From Pseudomonas extremaustralis (GTDB taxonomy: Bacteria > Pseudomonadota > Gammaproteobacteria > Pseudomonadales > Pseudomonadaceae), in the NCBI RefSeq assembly GCF_900102035.1, contig NZ_LT629689.1, positions 2,418,001-2,482,000 of the forward strand: a stretch of 64,000 nucleotides of DNA, written 5' to 3'. The translations under genes and the position numbers were made by a program. This document shows, one piece after another, positions 36,957-45,332 of the stretch. The first letter of the stretch is position 1; the number at the start of each line of letters is the position of its first letter. Under the pieces are notes generated by a model. That model was not told where the DNA came from. It made no database searches and saw nothing but the letters and a program-made list of their open reading frames with translations.

Positions 36957-38312
36957 TTAGCGCACGCCTTCGGCGGCGACCGCGTCCCCGGTGAAATGGG
37001 CATCGGGATGACGCGGGACAAGCGTGTATTTCGCGCCATTGAGCGACTGCGTCGAGCTCATGGTGTTGGCCTGCAAGTTGAAGATATTCGCTGGTTTCAT
37101 CGCCAGCATCGGCACTTGCGGCAATACGAACGGCGTCACCTGGCTGGTGCGCCAGAGCTTGCCTTCGCTGTCGTAGCCATCGACCAACAGCACCATCCAC
37201 GAGTCCTCGTCGATGTAGAACTTGCGCTTGGGCACCGCGTGGCGCTTGCCGCTGGCAACGGTGGCTTCCACTTCCCAGACCCGATGCAGTTCCCAACGCA
37301 GCTTGTCCGGGTTCAGGTGATGGGCGCCGTAGGCTTCATCCACCGAAGCGGTAACCAGTGCGTTGTCGTTGTACGGCACATACATCTCGCGCTTGCCGAT
37401 CAGTTTCCAGTCGAAACGATCCACATGGCCGAGGAAGCCCAGCACCTCGTCAAAGTAGTTGGCGCCGGAAGCGACGAAGTCCGGTGTGTCATAGGCCACG
37501 GTGGGCGCGCGACGGACCCGACGCTGCCCGACCAGATACTGCCAGGCCTGGCGCGATTGCTTGACGTCGATGCTGTCGCGGAACACCAGGGATTCACCCG
37601 ACTTGAAGGGCGGCGCGATGGTGCTGAAGCGCTGGAGGAAGTACTCGCCGTTCCATTTTTCCGGCGAACCGTCCTTGTAGTAATACGGGTACTGGTTGGA
37701 CTGGTCGTTTTCCGTGGCGATGGTGCGCGAGCCGTCGGCGGTCAGAATGACGTTCTTGAAACTGGCGACGTCGGTGGCTTCGTTCTCCACGCGCAACAAG
37801 TGGTTCCAGATGACTTCTACGCCTTCCTTGGGAATCGGGAACGGCACACCGCCGTAACAGCCCTGCATCGACTTGCCGCCATCCTTGATCTGGCACTGGG
37901 TGGCGTTTTTCGCGGTGTTGTCGTACACGAACTGCGGGGCGAGGCCGGTGCGGTGGGTGGGGTACACGTCAAGGCGCAAGCTCTGCGCATACTTCTTCAG
38001 CAGCGCCTGGGTGCCTTCCGAGAGCTTGTCGGCGTATTGCGCCATGTTCTGCGCATTGATTTGCAGCAGCACTTTTTCGTTGCCGAACACCTGGGTGGGA
38101 ATATCGCCGACCTTGGTGCTGGCCGCCGCTATCGTCGGGGTCGGGCTCCACGCCGGGATGCTGCCGTCCTTGTTGCCGGCACGCTCGGCCCCCATGGGCG
38201 TCAGGGTGGTTTTCAAGGTCGCGGCCTCTTGGGCGCTGACCGCCGCCTGTGCACCGCTGGCACTGCCGATCAGGGCCGCGAGGGCCAGATAAATCGCTGT
38301 TGTCTTAGGCAT
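36957..38312 (-). CDS. DUF1329 family outer-membrane lipoprotein-sorting-like protein
   Basis: 451 residues with a clean signal peptide cut near AQAAVS. TTLTPMGAERAGNKDGSIPAW at the start of the mature part (read as a landmark) and GHVDRFDWKLIGKREMYVPYN are DUF1329 signatures. The family has a LolA/LolB-like fold and is almost always found next to DUF1302 proteins and RND transporters, which suggests lipid or hydrophobic-compound handling in the periplasm. It is 31 bp downstream of the DUF1302 gene. Confidence 0.87.
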   Translation of the reverse strand: MPKTTAIYLALAALIGSASGAQAAVSAQEAATLKTTLTPMGAERAGNKDGSIPAWSPTPTIAAASTKVGDIPTQVFGNEKVLLQINAQNMAQYADKLSEGTQALLKKYAQSLRLDVYPTHRTGLAPQFVYDNTAKNATQCQIKDGGKSMQGCYGGVPFPIPKEGVEVIWNHLLRVENEATDVASFKNVILTADGSRTIATENDQSNQYPYYYKDGSPEKWNGEYFLQRFSTIAPPFKSGESLVFRDSIDVKQSRQAWQYLVGQRRVRRAPTVAYDTPDFVASGANYFDEVLGFLGHVDRFDWKLIGKREMYVPYNDNALVTASVDEAYGAHHLNPDKLRWELHRVWEVEATVASGKRHAVPKRKFYIDEDSWMVLLVDGYDSEGKLWRTSQVTPFVLPQVPMLAMKPANIFNLQANTMSSTQSLNGAKYTLVPRHPDAHFTGDAVAAEGVR

Positions 38313-38342
38313 TGTTATTGTCCTTAAACCTGGGGGGCCAAC

Positions 38343-39989
38343 TCAAAACGTGCGTTGAATCGACAGCGAAACGAAATCGCGGTCACCGTGGAAGTTCTTG
38401 TAGGAGAGCTCGGGCGCAGGGGTGTCGTAGCGGATGATCGAGCCAGCCGGACCGTAGTAATGGGTGAAGTTCAGGCTGGCCTGGACGGTCTTCTGATACT
38501 CGCCTTTGATGCCGAAGCTGACATTGCCGCCATGCTCGGAAGGAAACAGCACGCCGTTGACCGACGAACGCCCGGACAGCCCGTAACTCAAGCCAACAGG
38601 GAGTTGCACATCGAGGCCCGGGAGGACCTGGAAGTACTCCGGCGAAAAGATGAATTGCAGGGCCGTGGCGTCGCGGGTGGCCAGCGGATCGAGTTGGTCT
38701 TTGTTGTCCGTGATGCTGAGGCGCCGGTTGAAAGCGATCTCTCCGAGAAAGGAGGCGGCGTCCCACATCGGACTCGCACTCAACACGGAAACAGTCGAGA
38801 GGTTCATATGCAGGGTGCGGCCCACTGGAAACGCGGCGTGCCTGTTGCCATCAGCCCCCGCGCTTTCGGGCACGATGACGGTGTTGCCGGACGCCACCAG
38901 CGGCATGTTGTCGCGAAAGGACATCTCCGCCGCCACGTTGGTTTCGCCCACCAGCGTGCTCACGCTGAAGCCGACGGTGCGAATATCCTCGCCGTAGACC
39001 TGTTCGTACACACCGGTATCCGGGTGCAGGTAGAACTGCGGCATCTTGTCGTGGAACTGCGCGGCGTAAAGGCCGTATTCGAAGTCACCCGACTTGACCT
39101 TCAACTGCAGGCCGCCCTGCCCCGAGTTTTTGGCATCGATGTCATCACCGCGCCGCGCGCTGACACCCGGCCCCAGGATCAGCGTCTCGCCGCCCTCATC
39201 GACAAAGTCGGCAAAGCTGAAATAACTGCCCGCGCCAGGCAGCCGGCTCTTGCGCCATTCAAGCTGGTAGTAGGCGCCGATCGACACATCGGGGGTGATC
39301 TGCAACTGGCCGGAAAGCTGCCCCACCGGGCGCAGGATTTCCTTGAATTGGGAGTTGGGCACCGACAGGGCCTTGATCAGATCCAGGGATGTCTGCGCCG
39401 CTGCGATGCCGTTGCTGCCAAAGAACAGGCTTTCCCCATACAGCTGGGTAAAACGCCCGGCCTTGAGATTGAGGCCCATGTCGCCGGGGGCAAAACTGCC
39501 ATAGACGAACGCATCCAGAAACTCAGCCTTGCGACCGTGCAGTTTCTGGGTGGCGTCGGTGAAGTGGTTGTAATTGACCGACTTGGAATTGACCAGCGCG
39601 CCGTCCATCGCACCGGGGTTGTCGTTCGACTGGTTATAGACATCGTCGTACCAGGCCGCGCCACTCACGCGCAGCCCATAGTTACGCTTGTAGCGCAGGT
39701 CGAACTCGGAGAGCAGGTCGAAGCGGTTGGAAATCAGGCCCTTGCCAAAGTTCTGGTCGCCATCGTTGGTGTTGGCCTGCACGCCAACGGAATTGTTCGC
39801 CACACTGCCTTTGGCGCCTTCCACGCGCCAGGCCGCACTGTATTTAACGGTGTTGTCCAACGACATGCGCAGGTCAGGGTTGCCAGCATCTATCTGGAAA
39901 GCAAAGGCCGGTCCCGTGGCACAGGCGCTGGCAAGGGCGAGAACGGTCGTCTTGAAGGGAAATCTGGGCAGACGGGCTCCATGCAGCAT
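38343..39989 (-). CDS. DUF1302 family outer-membrane protein
   Basis: 548 residues. A signal peptide (about 1-30, ACATGPAFAF) is followed by RMSLDNTVKYSAAWR at the mature N-terminus and a beta-rich body that ends in IQRTF, a terminal Phe as expected for a beta-barrel. DUF1302 proteins are predicted outer-membrane channels tied to uptake of steroids, alkylphenols and other hydrophobic aromatics. It is the first gene of the DUF1302-DUF1329-YCF48-RND module and is divergent from the CatM-like LysR gene. Confidence 0.87.
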   Translation of the reverse strand: MLHGARLPRFPFKTTVLALASACATGPAFAFQIDAGNPDLRMSLDNTVKYSAAWRVEGAKGSVANNSVGVQANTNDGDQNFGKGLISNRFDLLSEFDLRYKRNYGLRVSGAAWYDDVYNQSNDNPGAMDGALVNSKSVNYNHFTDATQKLHGRKAEFLDAFVYGSFAPGDMGLNLKAGRFTQLYGESLFFGSNGIAAAQTSLDLIKALSVPNSQFKEILRPVGQLSGQLQITPDVSIGAYYQLEWRKSRLPGAGSYFSFADFVDEGGETLILGPGVSARRGDDIDAKNSGQGGLQLKVKSGDFEYGLYAAQFHDKMPQFYLHPDTGVYEQVYGEDIRTVGFSVSTLVGETNVAAEMSFRDNMPLVASGNTVIVPESAGADGNRHAAFPVGRTLHMNLSTVSVLSASPMWDAASFLGEIAFNRRLSITDNKDQLDPLATRDATALQFIFSPEYFQVLPGLDVQLPVGLSYGLSGRSSVNGVLFPSEHGGNVSFGIKGEYQKTVQASLNFTHYYGPAGSIIRYDTPAPELSYKNFHGDRDFVSLSIQRTF

Positions 39990-40129
39990 GTTGAGATCCT
40001 CGACTTGTTATTTTTATGTGGGGGGTCACACACCTAGAAGACGCATGGCGCGCCGACTGGTCTGTGCTCTCGCAGCACAAATTATTACCGCCGAGGATTA
40101 CCGTCCAATACCATAAAACCAACGACGCA

Positions 40130-40144
40130 ATACCTTTTAGGTAT
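40130..40144. promoter_or_regulatory. CatM/BenM-like operator between DUF1302 and LysR genes
   Basis: ATACC-TTTTA-GGTAT is a dyad with 6-bp arms (ATACCT/AGGTAT) that fits ATAC-N7-GTAT. It lies 116 bp before the LysR start and 141 bp before the divergent DUF1302 start. An equal dyad is at 23837-23851. Confidence 0.62.
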
Positions 40145-40260
40145 CTAAAAAGGTCGGCCAAGACGGCCGTTCACGGCGCTGGCCGGTTCGCGTAGTCTGC
40201 TCGAAACCGCGCGCGCGATTGCCTGCAGCGCGCCCGACTCCTCCACAAAAGGCCTGCCCG

Positions 40261-41175
40261 ATGGACCTTCGTCACCTTCGCTATTTCGTCGCCGTCGCCG
40301 AGGAAAAAAATATCGGCCGCGCCGCCGTTCGCCTGCATATTTCCCAGCCACCGCTGACCCGCCAGATTCAGCAACTGGAAGAAGACCTGGGGGTGCAACT
40401 GTTTAACCGCACGCCCCGCGGGATGGAGTTGACCCCCGCCGGCGAACTGCTGCTCGACGAGGCGCGCAACATCCGCTCGGTGGTCGAACAGGCCACCGAA
40501 CGCACCCAGCGGGCGGGCCAGGGCAAGCTCGGGCGGCTGGACGTCGCGGTGTTCGGCTCGGGCATTCTTGACGCGATTCCCAAGCTGCTGCTGACCTTCA
40601 GCCGCGCGTTTCCGGACGTGAAAGTGGTGCTTCACAACATGAACAAAGAGGCGCAGATTCAAGCCTTGCGGCAAAAGCGCATTGACGCAGGGTTTAACCG
40701 GTTCATCTCACCGTTGAACGACATCGCCAATGAGGTGGTCACCACCGAGCGCCTGCTGCTGGCAGTCAACGAAGCATCACCGCTCGCACACCAGGCATCG
40801 ATCCCGCTTCGGGCATTGGCTGACTATCCGCTTATCGTGTTCCCGTCCGGGCCGCGCCCCAGCTTTGTCGACAACGTCATGAGCCTGTGCCAGCAGGCGG
40901 GCTTCACGCCAAACGTCGCTCAAGAGGTGGGCGACACGGTGACGGGCGTGGCGCTGGTAGCGAGCAATTTCGGCATCTGCCTGGTGCCGGAATCCGCCAC
41001 CGTGCTCGCGCTTTGCGGGGTGGTGTATCGCCCATTGACCGACCTCCCGGAAAACGCCGGCGTCGACCTGAACTGTATTTATCGGTTCGATGACCCGTCA
41101 CCGCTGCTCAAGTCGTTCCTGGACACGGTTCGGGCGTTTCGCAGGGACAGGGCCGCCGCCAGTGGCGAGCATTGA
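40261..41175 (+). CDS. LysR-family regulator, CatM/BenM/CatR-like
   Basis: 304 residues. MDLRHLRYFVAVAEE at the N-terminus, the recognition helix region ISQPPLTRQIQQLEEDLGVQLF, and the effector domain motif PDVKVVLHNM are typical of the CatR/BenM subfamily, which responds to muconates, benzoate or catechol derivatives. The start at 40261 has family-like N-terminal sequence, unlike the upstream extension. An ATAC-N7-GTAT dyad lies in its divergent promoter region and another lies before dmpC, so it may control both the DUF1302 module and the lower meta pathway. That link is an inference. Confidence 0.87.
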   Translation: MDLRHLRYFVAVAEEKNIGRAAVRLHISQPPLTRQIQQLEEDLGVQLFNRTPRGMELTPAGELLLDEARNIRSVVEQATERTQRAGQGKLGRLDVAVFGSGILDAIPKLLLTFSRAFPDVKVVLHNMNKEAQIQALRQKRIDAGFNRFISPLNDIANEVVTTERLLLAVNEASPLAHQASIPLRALADYPLIVFPSGPRPSFVDNVMSLCQQAGFTPNVAQEVGDTVTGVALVASNFGICLVPESATVLALCGVVYRPLTDLPENAGVDLNCIYRFDDPSPLLKSFLDTVRAFRRDRAAASGEH

Positions 41176-41245
41176 TCGCCAGGCGGTGGCCTTGCGTGAG
41201 GAGCCAACAGCATTGGCAGCCGCCCAAGCGGCTGCCAATGGCCAA

Positions 41246-42256
41246 TCAATGACTCAAATCGATCACCATGCGGCCTTTGATTTTGCCCTGCTGCATTTCG
41301 TCGAAGATGTCATTGATGTCTTCGATCGGGCGCAACGTGACCTTCGGCACGACCTTGCCTTGCGCGGCAAACTCGAAGGCTTCGACGAGGTCTTGTCGGG
41401 TGCCGACCAGTGAGCCGACCACCTCGATCCCGTCGAGCACCAAACGCGGAATATCCAGGCTCATGGCTTCCGGCGGCAGCCCGACGGCGACCAGGCGTCC
41501 GCCGGCACGCAGGGCGCCGACCGCGGAGTTGAAGGCGACCTTGGCGACGGCCGTCACGACCGCCGCGTGAGCGCCGCCGACCTTCTCCTGAATGACTTTT
41601 GCGGCGTCTTCATTGCGCGAGTTGATGACCAGATCGGCGCCCATTTCCTTGGCGAATTGCAGTTGATCGTCGTTGATGTCCACGGCAATCACTCGGGCGT
41701 TGAACACATTTTTTGCGTACTGCAACGCCAGGTTGCCCAGGCCGCCCAGCCCGTAGATCGCGATCCATTGCCCAGGACGAATATTGGAAACCTTCACGGC
41801 TTTGTAAGTCGTCACGCCGGCACAGGTCACGCTGCTCGCGGCGGCAGAGTCGAGGCCATCAGGCACTTTCACCGAGTAATCGGCGACGACAATGCACTCT
41901 TCGGCCATGGCGCCATCGACGGTATACCCGGAGTTCTTGACGTTGCGGCAGAGGGTCTCGTTGCCGCTGTTGCAGTATTCGCAATGCCCGCAGCCTTGGA
42001 AGAACCAGGCGACGCTGGCGCGATCGCCGGGTTTCAGCGAGGTGACGCCCGGCCCTACCGCCTGCACGACACCGATGCCTTCATGGCCCAGGATCACCCC
42101 GGTTTTATCGCCGAAATCACCGTTCTTGACGTGCAGGTCAGTGTGGCAAACGCCGCAGCACTGCATTTTGAGGAGCGCCTCACCGTGCTTCAGAGGCCGT
42201 AAGGTTTTTTCGATCACATTCACGCGTTGCCCTTGGGCAACAACTGCAGCTTTCAT
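41246..42256 (-). CDS. adhP: Zinc-dependent alcohol dehydrogenase, AdhP type
   Basis: 336 residues of the AdhP class. Catalytic zinc ligands are in CGVCHTDLH and GHEGIGVV, the structural zinc ligands are in [15 protein letters not shown], and the NAD motif is [14 protein letters not shown] near residue 170. It oxidises primary alcohols such as ethanol and propanol, or reduces the aldehydes. It is monocistronic. A 445-bp gap to its right separates it from the aldehyde dehydrogenase gene on the plus strand. Confidence 0.92.
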   Translation of the reverse strand: MKAAVVAQGQRVNVIEKTLRPLKHGEALLKMQCCGVCHTDLHVKNGDFGDKTGVILGHEGIGVVQAVGPGVTSLKPGDRASVAWFFQGCGHCEYCNSGNETLCRNVKNSGYTVDGAMAEECIVVADYSVKVPDGLDSAAASSVTCAGVTTYKAVKVSNIRPGQWIAIYGLGGLGNLALQYAKNVFNARVIAVDINDDQLQFAKEMGADLVINSRNEDAAKVIQEKVGGAHAAVVTAVAKVAFNSAVGALRAGGRLVAVGLPPEAMSLDIPRLVLDGIEVVGSLVGTRQDLVEAFEFAAQGKVVPKVTLRPIEDINDIFDEMQQGKIKGRMVIDLSH

Positions 42257-42701
42257 GCTTATCTCCTTGTATCCGTGAGTGAGCTTGCATTACAGCAGGT
42301 CCGACAAGTGCCAAAACAAGAACGCACAACCTTTCAAGCAGTCCGAGGCCCGGTGCAATGCTGCGCCATCGGGTCGTCGACGCTATCGATCTTATGGCAC
42401 AAGTCGCTGCAAAGGGGCATGCCTGCTCATCAGGTAAGCCGCGCCAGGACGCCCTTTCTTTGCCTTTCTATGACGAAGATCAACTGACGACGCTGATCGA
42501 CGGAGCATCGTGACCTCTTTCAGCGACCGTCGCCACGGTCCTTTAGACCAAGTCATGTGCCAGGCATGCCGCGCTTGCGTGGACGTGCGACTTTTCGCTG
42601 CATGTGTGAAAGCTGTTACGGGTGTACCTTTGTCAGCCCCGGCGCATGCACTCAGCGGCGGGTTGGTCCCTTAGTCGAAACGGTTCTGGAGTAGCGTTTA
42701 C
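42257..42701. other. Intergenic gap between adhP and an ALDH gene
   Basis: 445 bp between divergent genes. Short ORFs on the plus strand show no family resemblance. A TGGCAC near 42395 looks like half of a sigma-54 promoter, but the -12 GC is one base out of place. No repeat or clear operator was seen. Confidence 0.5.
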
Positions 42702-44093
42702 ATGGCGTACGCAACGATCAATCCCTATACGGGCGAGACACTGCAAACCTTTCCCGATGCCACCGATGCGGAAGTCACCGCTGCTATCGGCAAGGCCCAT
42801 GAGGCGTTTCTGGCCTGGAAGGACACGCCGTTCGCCGAGCGTGCACGCATCCTGCAGAACGCGGCCGATCTGCTGCGCAAAGACAGCGACGGGTTTGCCA
42901 AGCTGCTGACGCTGGAGATGGGCAAGTTGTTCGCCGAGGCGAAAGCCGAGGTCGAGTTGTCGGCAAAAATCTTTGAATACTACGTGCGCAACGCCGAAAC
43001 CTTGCTCAAGCCGGAGAAACTCCCGGTGCTCGACCCTGCCGAGGGCGAGGCGATGCTCGTGTGCGAGCCGCTCGGCGTGCTGCTGGCCATCGAGCCGTGG
43101 AATTTCCCTTATTACCAGATCGCCCGCATTCTGGCGCCGCAGCTTTCGGCCGGTAATACCGTGCTGCTCAAGCACGCCGCGAATGTGCCGCAGAGCGCGG
43201 CGCGCTTTCAACAGTTGATGAAGGATGCCGGGCTGCCGGACGGTGCCTTCCGCAACCTGTATGCCACGCGTTCGCAGATCGAGCTGATCATCAACGATGC
43301 CCGCGTGCAGGGCGTGGCCTTGACCGGTTCCGAAGGCGCCGGGTCGGTGGTGGCCTCGCAAGCGGGCAAAGCCCTGAAGAAGTCCACCCTGGAACTTGGC
43401 GGCGCCGATGCCTTCGTCGTGCTGGCTGACGCCGACCTGGCGAAAACCAGCCAGTGGGCGGTGTTCGGCCGGCATTGGAATGCCGGGCAGGTCTGTGTGT
43501 CCTCCAAGCGCATGATCGTGGTCGATGCGGTGTATGACGACTTCCTCGCGCTCTATCGCAAGGGCGTCGCGGAACTGGTGGCCGGCGATCCCTTCGATGC
43601 GAAGACCACCCTGGCGCCGCTCTCCTCGCAAAGCGCCGCCAACGAGGTCAAGCAAAAGATCCTCGACGCTGTGAAGCTGGGCGCCAAGGCCGAAGAGGTC
43701 GGGCCGCCCGTGCCGGTCGAAGGGGCATTCGTGCAGCCGACGATCCTGACCGATGTCGCCGAGGACAACCCTGCGCGCTACTGGGAGTTCTTTGGCCCGG
43801 TGTCCATGGTGTTCCGCGCCAAGGATGAAGACGATGCGGTGCGCATCGCCAACGACTCGCCGTTCGGCCTCGGCGGTTCGGTGTTCACCTCGGACACGGC
43901 CCATGGCGCAGAAGTCGCGAAGAAAATCTCCACCGGCATGGTGTTCGTCAACCATCCCACCAAGGTCGAGGCCGATCTGCCTTTCGGTGGCGTACGCCGC
44001 TCGGGGTATGGCCGCGAGCTGATCGGGCTGGGGCTCAAGGAGTTCGTCAACCACAAGCTGATTGTCGTGGTGGATATCGACGCACCGTTCTGA
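42702..44093 (+). CDS. Aldehyde dehydrogenase (succinate-semialdehyde dehydrogenase-like)
   Basis: 463 residues of the NAD(P)-dependent ALDH superfamily. It has PWNFPYYQIARILAPQLSAGN, the general base in TLELGGADAFVVL near residue 229, the catalytic Cys in WNAGQVCVSSKRM near 263, and a C-terminal LPFGGVRRSGYGRE. It is nearest to the short GabD-like/YneI (Sad) group. A CTGGAG about 12 bp before the ATG is a weak ribosome site. It is followed after about 56 bp by a VOC-family gene on the same strand. The substrate is unknown. Confidence 0.87.
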   Translation: MAYATINPYTGETLQTFPDATDAEVTAAIGKAHEAFLAWKDTPFAERARILQNAADLLRKDSDGFAKLLTLEMGKLFAEAKAEVELSAKIFEYYVRNAETLLKPEKLPVLDPAEGEAMLVCEPLGVLLAIEPWNFPYYQIARILAPQLSAGNTVLLKHAANVPQSAARFQQLMKDAGLPDGAFRNLYATRSQIELIINDARVQGVALTGSEGAGSVVASQAGKALKKSTLELGGADAFVVLADADLAKTSQWAVFGRHWNAGQVCVSSKRMIVVDAVYDDFLALYRKGVAELVAGDPFDAKTTLAPLSSQSAANEVKQKILDAVKLGAKAEEVGPPVPVEGAFVQPTILTDVAEDNPARYWEFFGPVSMVFRAKDEDDAVRIANDSPFGLGGSVFTSDTAHGAEVAKKISTGMVFVNHPTKVEADLPFGGVRRSGYGRELIGLGLKEFVNHKLIVVVDIDAPF

Positions 44094-44149
44094 GTTCTAA
44101 CGCAGCCCTTTGTCCCTGGAAACCGCAACCGCAATCGAGGAGACCTGGC

Positions 44150-44590
44150 ATGGTGAACGTCATCGGCATCGATCACTTGGCCATTCGTGTCAGTAATCTG
44201 GAACGCTCCAAGGCGTTCTACGATCAGGTCCTCGGTTTCCTGGGATTCACCCTCGAATGGGAATTCGACCAGGTGATTGGCTGGACCAACGGCGAAACCA
44301 TGTTCTGGATCACCGAAGCCGATGCCCAGGGGCGCAAACATAAGCACCGGACCGGCGATGTCGGCTTTCATCACTATGCGTTCGAAGTGGGCGCGCGTGA
44401 GGATGTCGATGCGCTCTACGCGTTCCTGCTGGATCAGGGGGTGACGATTGTCGACGCCCCCGCTGATTACCCGGATTACGGCGAGGGCTACTATGCGGTC
44501 TATTTCCTCGACCCCGATGGCCTGAAGCTTGAGGTGATGTTTTTCCTGGAAAAACACAAGCGGCGCCTGCTCGGAAAATCGCAGAGCTGA
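44150..44590 (+). CDS. VOC (glyoxalase/bleomycin resistance) family protein
   Basis: 146 residues of the vicinal oxygen chelate fold. IDHLAIRVSNLERSKAFYDQVLGF at the N-terminus carries the first His ligand, FHHYAFEV the next, and YYAVYFLDPDGLKLEVMF the terminal Glu. GAGGAG precedes the ATG. It may be a lyase, isomerase or dioxygenase-like protein, and sequence alone does not tell. It is probably co-transcribed with the ALDH. Confidence 0.82.
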   Translation: MVNVIGIDHLAIRVSNLERSKAFYDQVLGFLGFTLEWEFDQVIGWTNGETMFWITEADAQGRKHKHRTGDVGFHHYAFEVGAREDVDALYAFLLDQGVTIVDAPADYPDYGEGYYAVYFLDPDGLKLEVMFFLEKHKRRLLGKSQS

Positions 44591-44830
44591 CCCAGCGACG
44601 GCCCGTTGGCCATATCCCTCTGGTCTCCAAACTGCGACAGCCTGCCACACCCGATCCCTTCGCTCAGAGCAATGCCCTGCGCCTCGACAGACTGCGTCAA
44701 CCTGTCCCATGCCTGTGTTGCGGATGGCCGCGACTTCCGGTCCCTGGCCGCGAAAAAATCAGGCAAGATAGCGCCCCATTGAACGCTGCCCGATACCGCC
44801 GAACAGCCCCCTCACCCGCCGGACCTGCCG

Positions 44831-45220
44831 ATGCTCACACTCAAGCGCCTGAGCCCCTGGATCGCCTGCCTGGCCCTGCTCCTGAACATGCTGGTCATGC
44901 CCATGAGCCGCGCGACGCAAACGCCAGACGTGCAGTTGATGCTCTGGGGTGGCTTTTGCTCGGGTGGCAGTTCCCAGACGCTGCCGGCTTCGCTCAGCCA
45001 GCGCCTGGACACGCTGCCGACGCCTGCGGAAAAGAGCGTCATGCAACATGGCAAATGCTGCTGTGGACATGCCGGTCTCGCAGCCCTGCCAGGCGATTAC
45101 TACCGCCATCATTTACCGCGCTACACCGCCGATATCGCCTTCGATAACCCGCCACTGCCCACCCTGCATCCCAGGGTCCGCTGGCCGAGCCTGACTCCCC
45201 GCGCCTCCCCCACCGCCTGA
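44831..45220 (+). CDS. DUF2946 family protein
   Basis: 129 residues. A hydrophobic N-terminal segment (about residues 10-27) looks like a signal anchor or signal peptide. LMLWGGFCSGGSS and HGKCCCGHAG are the cysteine/histidine-rich pieces usual in DUF2946 proteins, which often sit beside TonB receptors and copper genes. It is the first gene of a plus-strand group with a TonB receptor and a CopC protein, and it is one of three DUF2946-type genes in the window. A metal-binding role is inferred from composition and context. The 240 bp before it hold its promoter and nothing else I can identify. Confidence 0.72.
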   Translation: MLTLKRLSPWIACLALLLNMLVMPMSRATQTPDVQLMLWGGFCSGGSSQTLPASLSQRLDTLPTPAEKSVMQHGKCCCGHAGLAALPGDYYRHHLPRYTADIAFDNPPLPTLHPRVRWPSLTPRASPTA

Positions 45221-45332
45221 TGACCCACCCATTGCCCGCCGGCCTCTGCTCGGCGTGGTTTCTATTGCCTGGGGGTTGTGCGCACCGATGTGCGCCCCCC
45301 GGAAAGCTATTGGTCATCAGGAAGCCTGTGTT

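Noticed and set aside
42390..42415. Sigma-54-like TGGCAC near adhP
   Set aside because: The -12 GC is spaced by 11 bp, not 10, and the nearby genes are not typical sigma-54 targets.
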